Origin: Rhodobacteraceae bacterium HLUCCO07
GTDB lineage: Bacteria; Pseudomonadota; Alphaproteobacteria; Rhodobacterales; Rhodobacteraceae
Assembly (NCBI GenBank): GCA_001314705.1
Contig: LJSU01000028.1
Span: forward strand, 124,001-188,000
Direction: 5' to 3'
DNA length: 64,000 nucleotides
The notes under the pieces are model-generated. The model was not told the origin of the DNA. It did no database searches and saw only the letters and a program-made list of their open reading frames with translations. This document shows positions 62,102 through 64,000 of this stretch, piece after piece. Made by a program: the position numbers and the translations under genes. Within the stretch, counting starts at the first letter, position 1. Each line of letters starts with the position of its first letter.

Positions 62102-63105
62102 GCAGCGGCCTCGTGGCGCAGGATATCGCGTGCCACCGTGTCGATCAGATCCGTCAGGCTGTCGCCGCGTGCGCGGGCAGCGAAATTGAGGGCCATGCGG
62201 TGGCTCAGGACCGGCCGGGCCATGGCAAGGATGTCATCCGGCCCCGGCGCCAACCGTCCTTCGAGCAGGGCGCGTGCCCTGACCGTCAGCATGAGCGCCT
62301 GCGCGGCGCGCGGCCCGGGACCCCAGGCCACGTTGGTGCGGATGGTTTCGCTCGCGGTCGGGTCGTCGGGACGAAAGGCACGGACCAGATCGAGGATCTG
62401 CTCCACGATCGCATCCCCGACCGGCATTCGCCGCAGCAGGTTTTGCGCGGCGATCAGGTCAGACGCGGAAAACACGTTCTCTGCCTGTTGTTCGGTCTCC
62501 CCGGTCGTTTCCAGAAGGATGGATTTCTCGGTGTCCCGGTCCGGGTATGCGACGTCGATCTGCACGAGGAATCGGTCGAGCTGTGCCTCGGGCAGGGGGT
62601 AGGTGCCTTCCTGTTCGATCGGGTTCTGCGTGGCGAGAACATGAAACGGCGTCTCAAGCGCCCGGTCCTTGCCCGCAACGGTGACGCGCCGCTCCTGCAT
62701 GGCCTGAAGCAGGGCGGATTGCGTGCGCGGGCTGGCGCGGTTGATTTCATCGGCCATCAGAAGCTGGCAGAACACCGGCCCCTCGATGAACTTGAAGCTG
62801 CGGCTGCCATCAGCGCCGGTTTCGAGCACCTCGCTGCCCAGGATATCCGAGGGCATGAGGTCGGGCGTGAATTGAACCCGGTTTCCTTCGAGTCCCATCA
62901 CCGTCGAAAGCGTTTCGACCAGCCGTGTCTTTCCAAGGCCGGGCAGCCCGATCAAAAGCCCGTGACCGCCGCAAAGAAGCGCCGAAAGCGTCAGGTCGAC
63001 AACCGAGCCCTGGCCGATGAAACGCCGCGTGATCGAGGCCTTGGCGCGGGCAAGCCGCTCTTCGAGCGCCTCGATCTCGGGGACCAGGGTTTCGGAATGG
63101 GACAT
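62098..63105 (-). CDS. moxR: MoxR-family AAA ATPase
   Basis: Predicted 335 residues; ATG 63105 follows AGGAG. Walker A GLPGLGKT (53-60), Walker B 'QLLMADEINRASPRTQSALLQAMQE', sensor 'LATQNPIEQEGTYPLPEAQLDRF'. MoxR ATPases are chaperones that activate or assemble metal enzymes and envelope complexes with DUF58/VWA partners. First gene of the operon. Confidence 0.94.
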   Translation of the reverse strand: MSHSETLVPEIEALEERLARAKASITRRFIGQGSVVDLTLSALLCGGHGLLIGLPGLGKTRLVETLSTVMGLEGNRVQFTPDLMPSDILGSEVLETGADGSRSFKFIEGPVFCQLLMADEINRASPRTQSALLQAMQERRVTVAGKDRALETPFHVLATQNPIEQEGTYPLPEAQLDRFLVQIDVAYPDRDTEKSILLETTGETEQQAENVFSASDLIAAQNLLRRMPVGDAIVEQILDLVRAFRPDDPTASETIRTNVAWGPGPRAAQALMLTVRARALLEGRLAPGPDDILAMARPVLSHRMALNFAARARGDSLTDLIDTVARDILRHEAAA

Positions 63106-63160
63106 GGAAAAACTCCTGCAGTTCGGATAGCCTTGGGTGAGTGTAACGCGCGGAACAGGA

Positions 63161-63769
63161 ATGGCAAAAGCTATGAGCGGACAAATGACCGTGAACCCGT
63201 CATTGGAAGGGGTTGTTGCCTCGGCAAAGGCTGCCAAGGGCGCGAAGGGCCTGCCCCCGGTGCACAAGTGGAATCCGCCGTTTTGCGGTGATCTCGACAT
63301 GCGGATCGCGCCGGATGGCACGTGGTACTATCTCGGAACGCCGATCGGGCGCCCGGAATTGGTCAGGCTGTTTTCCACCATATTGCGCAAGGACGGGGAC
63401 GACTATTTCCTGGTGACCCCGGTCGAAAAGGTGGGAATCACGGTGGATGATGCGCCCTTCGTGGCGGTCGATTTCACGCGCGAAGGCGAGGGCCGGGACC
63501 AGGTCTTGACCTTTGGCACAAATGTCGGGGACCATGCGGCGGCGTCCGCAGAGAACCCGATCCGGGTCGAGATCGACGCCGATACCGGTGAGCCAAGACC
63601 CTATGTCCTGATTCGCGCGAACCTGGAAGCCCTGATCGACCGGAAGAGCTTCTACCGCCTTGTCGAGCTTGGAGCGCAACACGAGATTGACGGCGTCGAT
63701 TGGTTCGGCGTGTGGTCCGGCGGGGTGTTCTTTCCCATCCTCAGATCATCGGACATGGATGACACTTGA
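63161..63769 (+). CDS. DUF1285 protein
   Basis: Predicted ~202 residues. Start is uncertain; ATG 63161 has GGA 6 bases upstream, with 63173 and 63185 as options. Family core '[65 protein letters not shown]'. The function is not known. It is divergent from moxR and convergent with flgI. Confidence 0.88.
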   Translation: MAKAMSGQMTVNPSLEGVVASAKAAKGAKGLPPVHKWNPPFCGDLDMRIAPDGTWYYLGTPIGRPELVRLFSTILRKDGDDYFLVTPVEKVGITVDDAPFVAVDFTREGEGRDQVLTFGTNVGDHAAASAENPIRVEIDADTGEPRPYVLIRANLEALIDRKSFYRLVELGAQHEIDGVDWFGVWSGGVFFPILRSSDMDDT

Positions 63770-63773
63770 GATG

Positions 63774-64000
63774 TCAATGCACGACGAATTCGGCATGAAG
63801 GGCGCCTGCGGCCTTGATGCTCTTGAGGATGTCGATCATGTCGCGCGGGGCGACGCCGAGGGCATTCAGCCCGGCGACAACTTCTGACAGCGAGGTGCCC
63901 GGCGAAACCTCTGCGAGCGCCACGCCCGGTTCCTCCTCGATCTCGACATCCGTTCGCGGCACCGTGATGGTGTCGCCCTCGGCGAAGGGGTTGGGTTGAA
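63774..64000 (-). CDS. flgI: Flagellar P-ring protein FlgI, C-terminal part
   Basis: Open to the right edge in minus frame. Reads '...QPNPFAEGDTITV' then 'PRTDVEIEEEPGVALAEVSPGTSLSEVVAGLNALGVAPRDMIDILKSIKAAGALHAEFVVH', the typical FlgI terminus. FlgI forms the P-ring in the periplasm, helped by FlgA (13 kb). The GTG at 63962 is an internal codon, not a start. Further flagellar genes probably continue to the right. Confidence 0.92.
   Translation of the reverse strand, partial: QPNPFAEGDTITVPRTDVEIEEEPGVALAEVSPGTSLSEVVAGLNALGVAPRDMIDILKSIKAAGALHAEFVVH

Noticed and set aside
1-64000. tRNA/rRNA genes, CRISPR arrays, prophage or insertion sequences
   Set aside because: No tRNA-like clover sequence, regularly spaced repeats, integrase or transposase was seen in any frame.

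Overview
The window looks like chromosomal DNA of a marine-type alphaproteobacterium of the order Rhodobacterales (Roseobacter/Rhodobacter relatives). This rests on the high G+C content, the FlaF/FlbT flagellin regulators, the DUF1217 flagellar protein, the DUF2794 and DUF1285 proteins, and the hmuRSTUV heme-uptake arrangement. I see no tRNA or rRNA gene, CRISPR array, transposase or phage gene.

Layout. (1) 1-2.2 kb: the end of an exopolysaccharide group of yjb type (partial yjbH, lipoprotein yjbF, and a small secreted YjbE-like protein on the opposite strand). (2) 2.5-19.9 kb: a large flagellar block. It holds flgD and fliK; a rod-binding FlgJ-like protein and flgN; flagellin with flaF, flbT and a DUF1217 gene; fliI; flgB-flgC-fliE-fliQ-flgF-flgG-flgA-flgH plus a FliL-like gene; and, on the minus strand, a lytic transglycosylase with flhA-fliR-flhB and a FliJ-like gene. 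(3) 20.2-29.1 kb: DUF2794, then heme acquisition, with hmuSTUV followed by exbB, two exbD copies and tonB in one direction and the outer-membrane receptor divergent. (4) 29.5-33.7 kb: NAD salvage genes pncB and pncA with a hybrid histidine kinase between them. (5) 33.8-39.4 kb: trhO, then an amidase/oxidoreductase/ABC-importer operon. (6) 39.5-42.2 kb: a Wza-like exporter, an epimerase-like protein and a priming sugar transferase. (7) 42.4-48.3 kb: an amidase and a ynjF-ynjB-ynjC-ynjD operon. (8) 48.3-56.3 kb: a second flagellar/motor block, with a large exported helical-repeat protein, motA, motE, a one-TM protein and fliL on the minus strand and fliF-fliH-fliN-fliP on the plus strand. (9) 56.4-63.1 kb: a moxR-DUF58-DUF4159-VWA-like operon in which every junction is a 4-base overlap. 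(10) DUF1285 and the 3' end of flgI, which runs off the right edge.

How the parts fit. The export apparatus (FlhA, FlhB, FliR, FliP, FliQ, FliI, FliH, FliN, FliF), rod (FlgB, FlgC, FlgF, FlgG, FliE), rings (FlgA, FlgH, FlgI), hook cap and ruler (FlgD, FliK), filament and motor (MotA, MotE, FliL) come from two blocks separated by about 28 kb of unrelated genes. I infer that this middle section was inserted or rearranged into an older continuous flagellar locus.

Main observations: a tandem ExbD pair in which one copy has Asn in place of the membrane Asp; TTAN-N7-TTNA direct repeats (CtrA-box-like) in five flagellar promoter regions; a dispersed GTTAAC-associated intergenic repeat in three copies; two FliL-like proteins; a sensor kinase between the NAD-salvage genes; and a motor-linked exported protein of unknown function.
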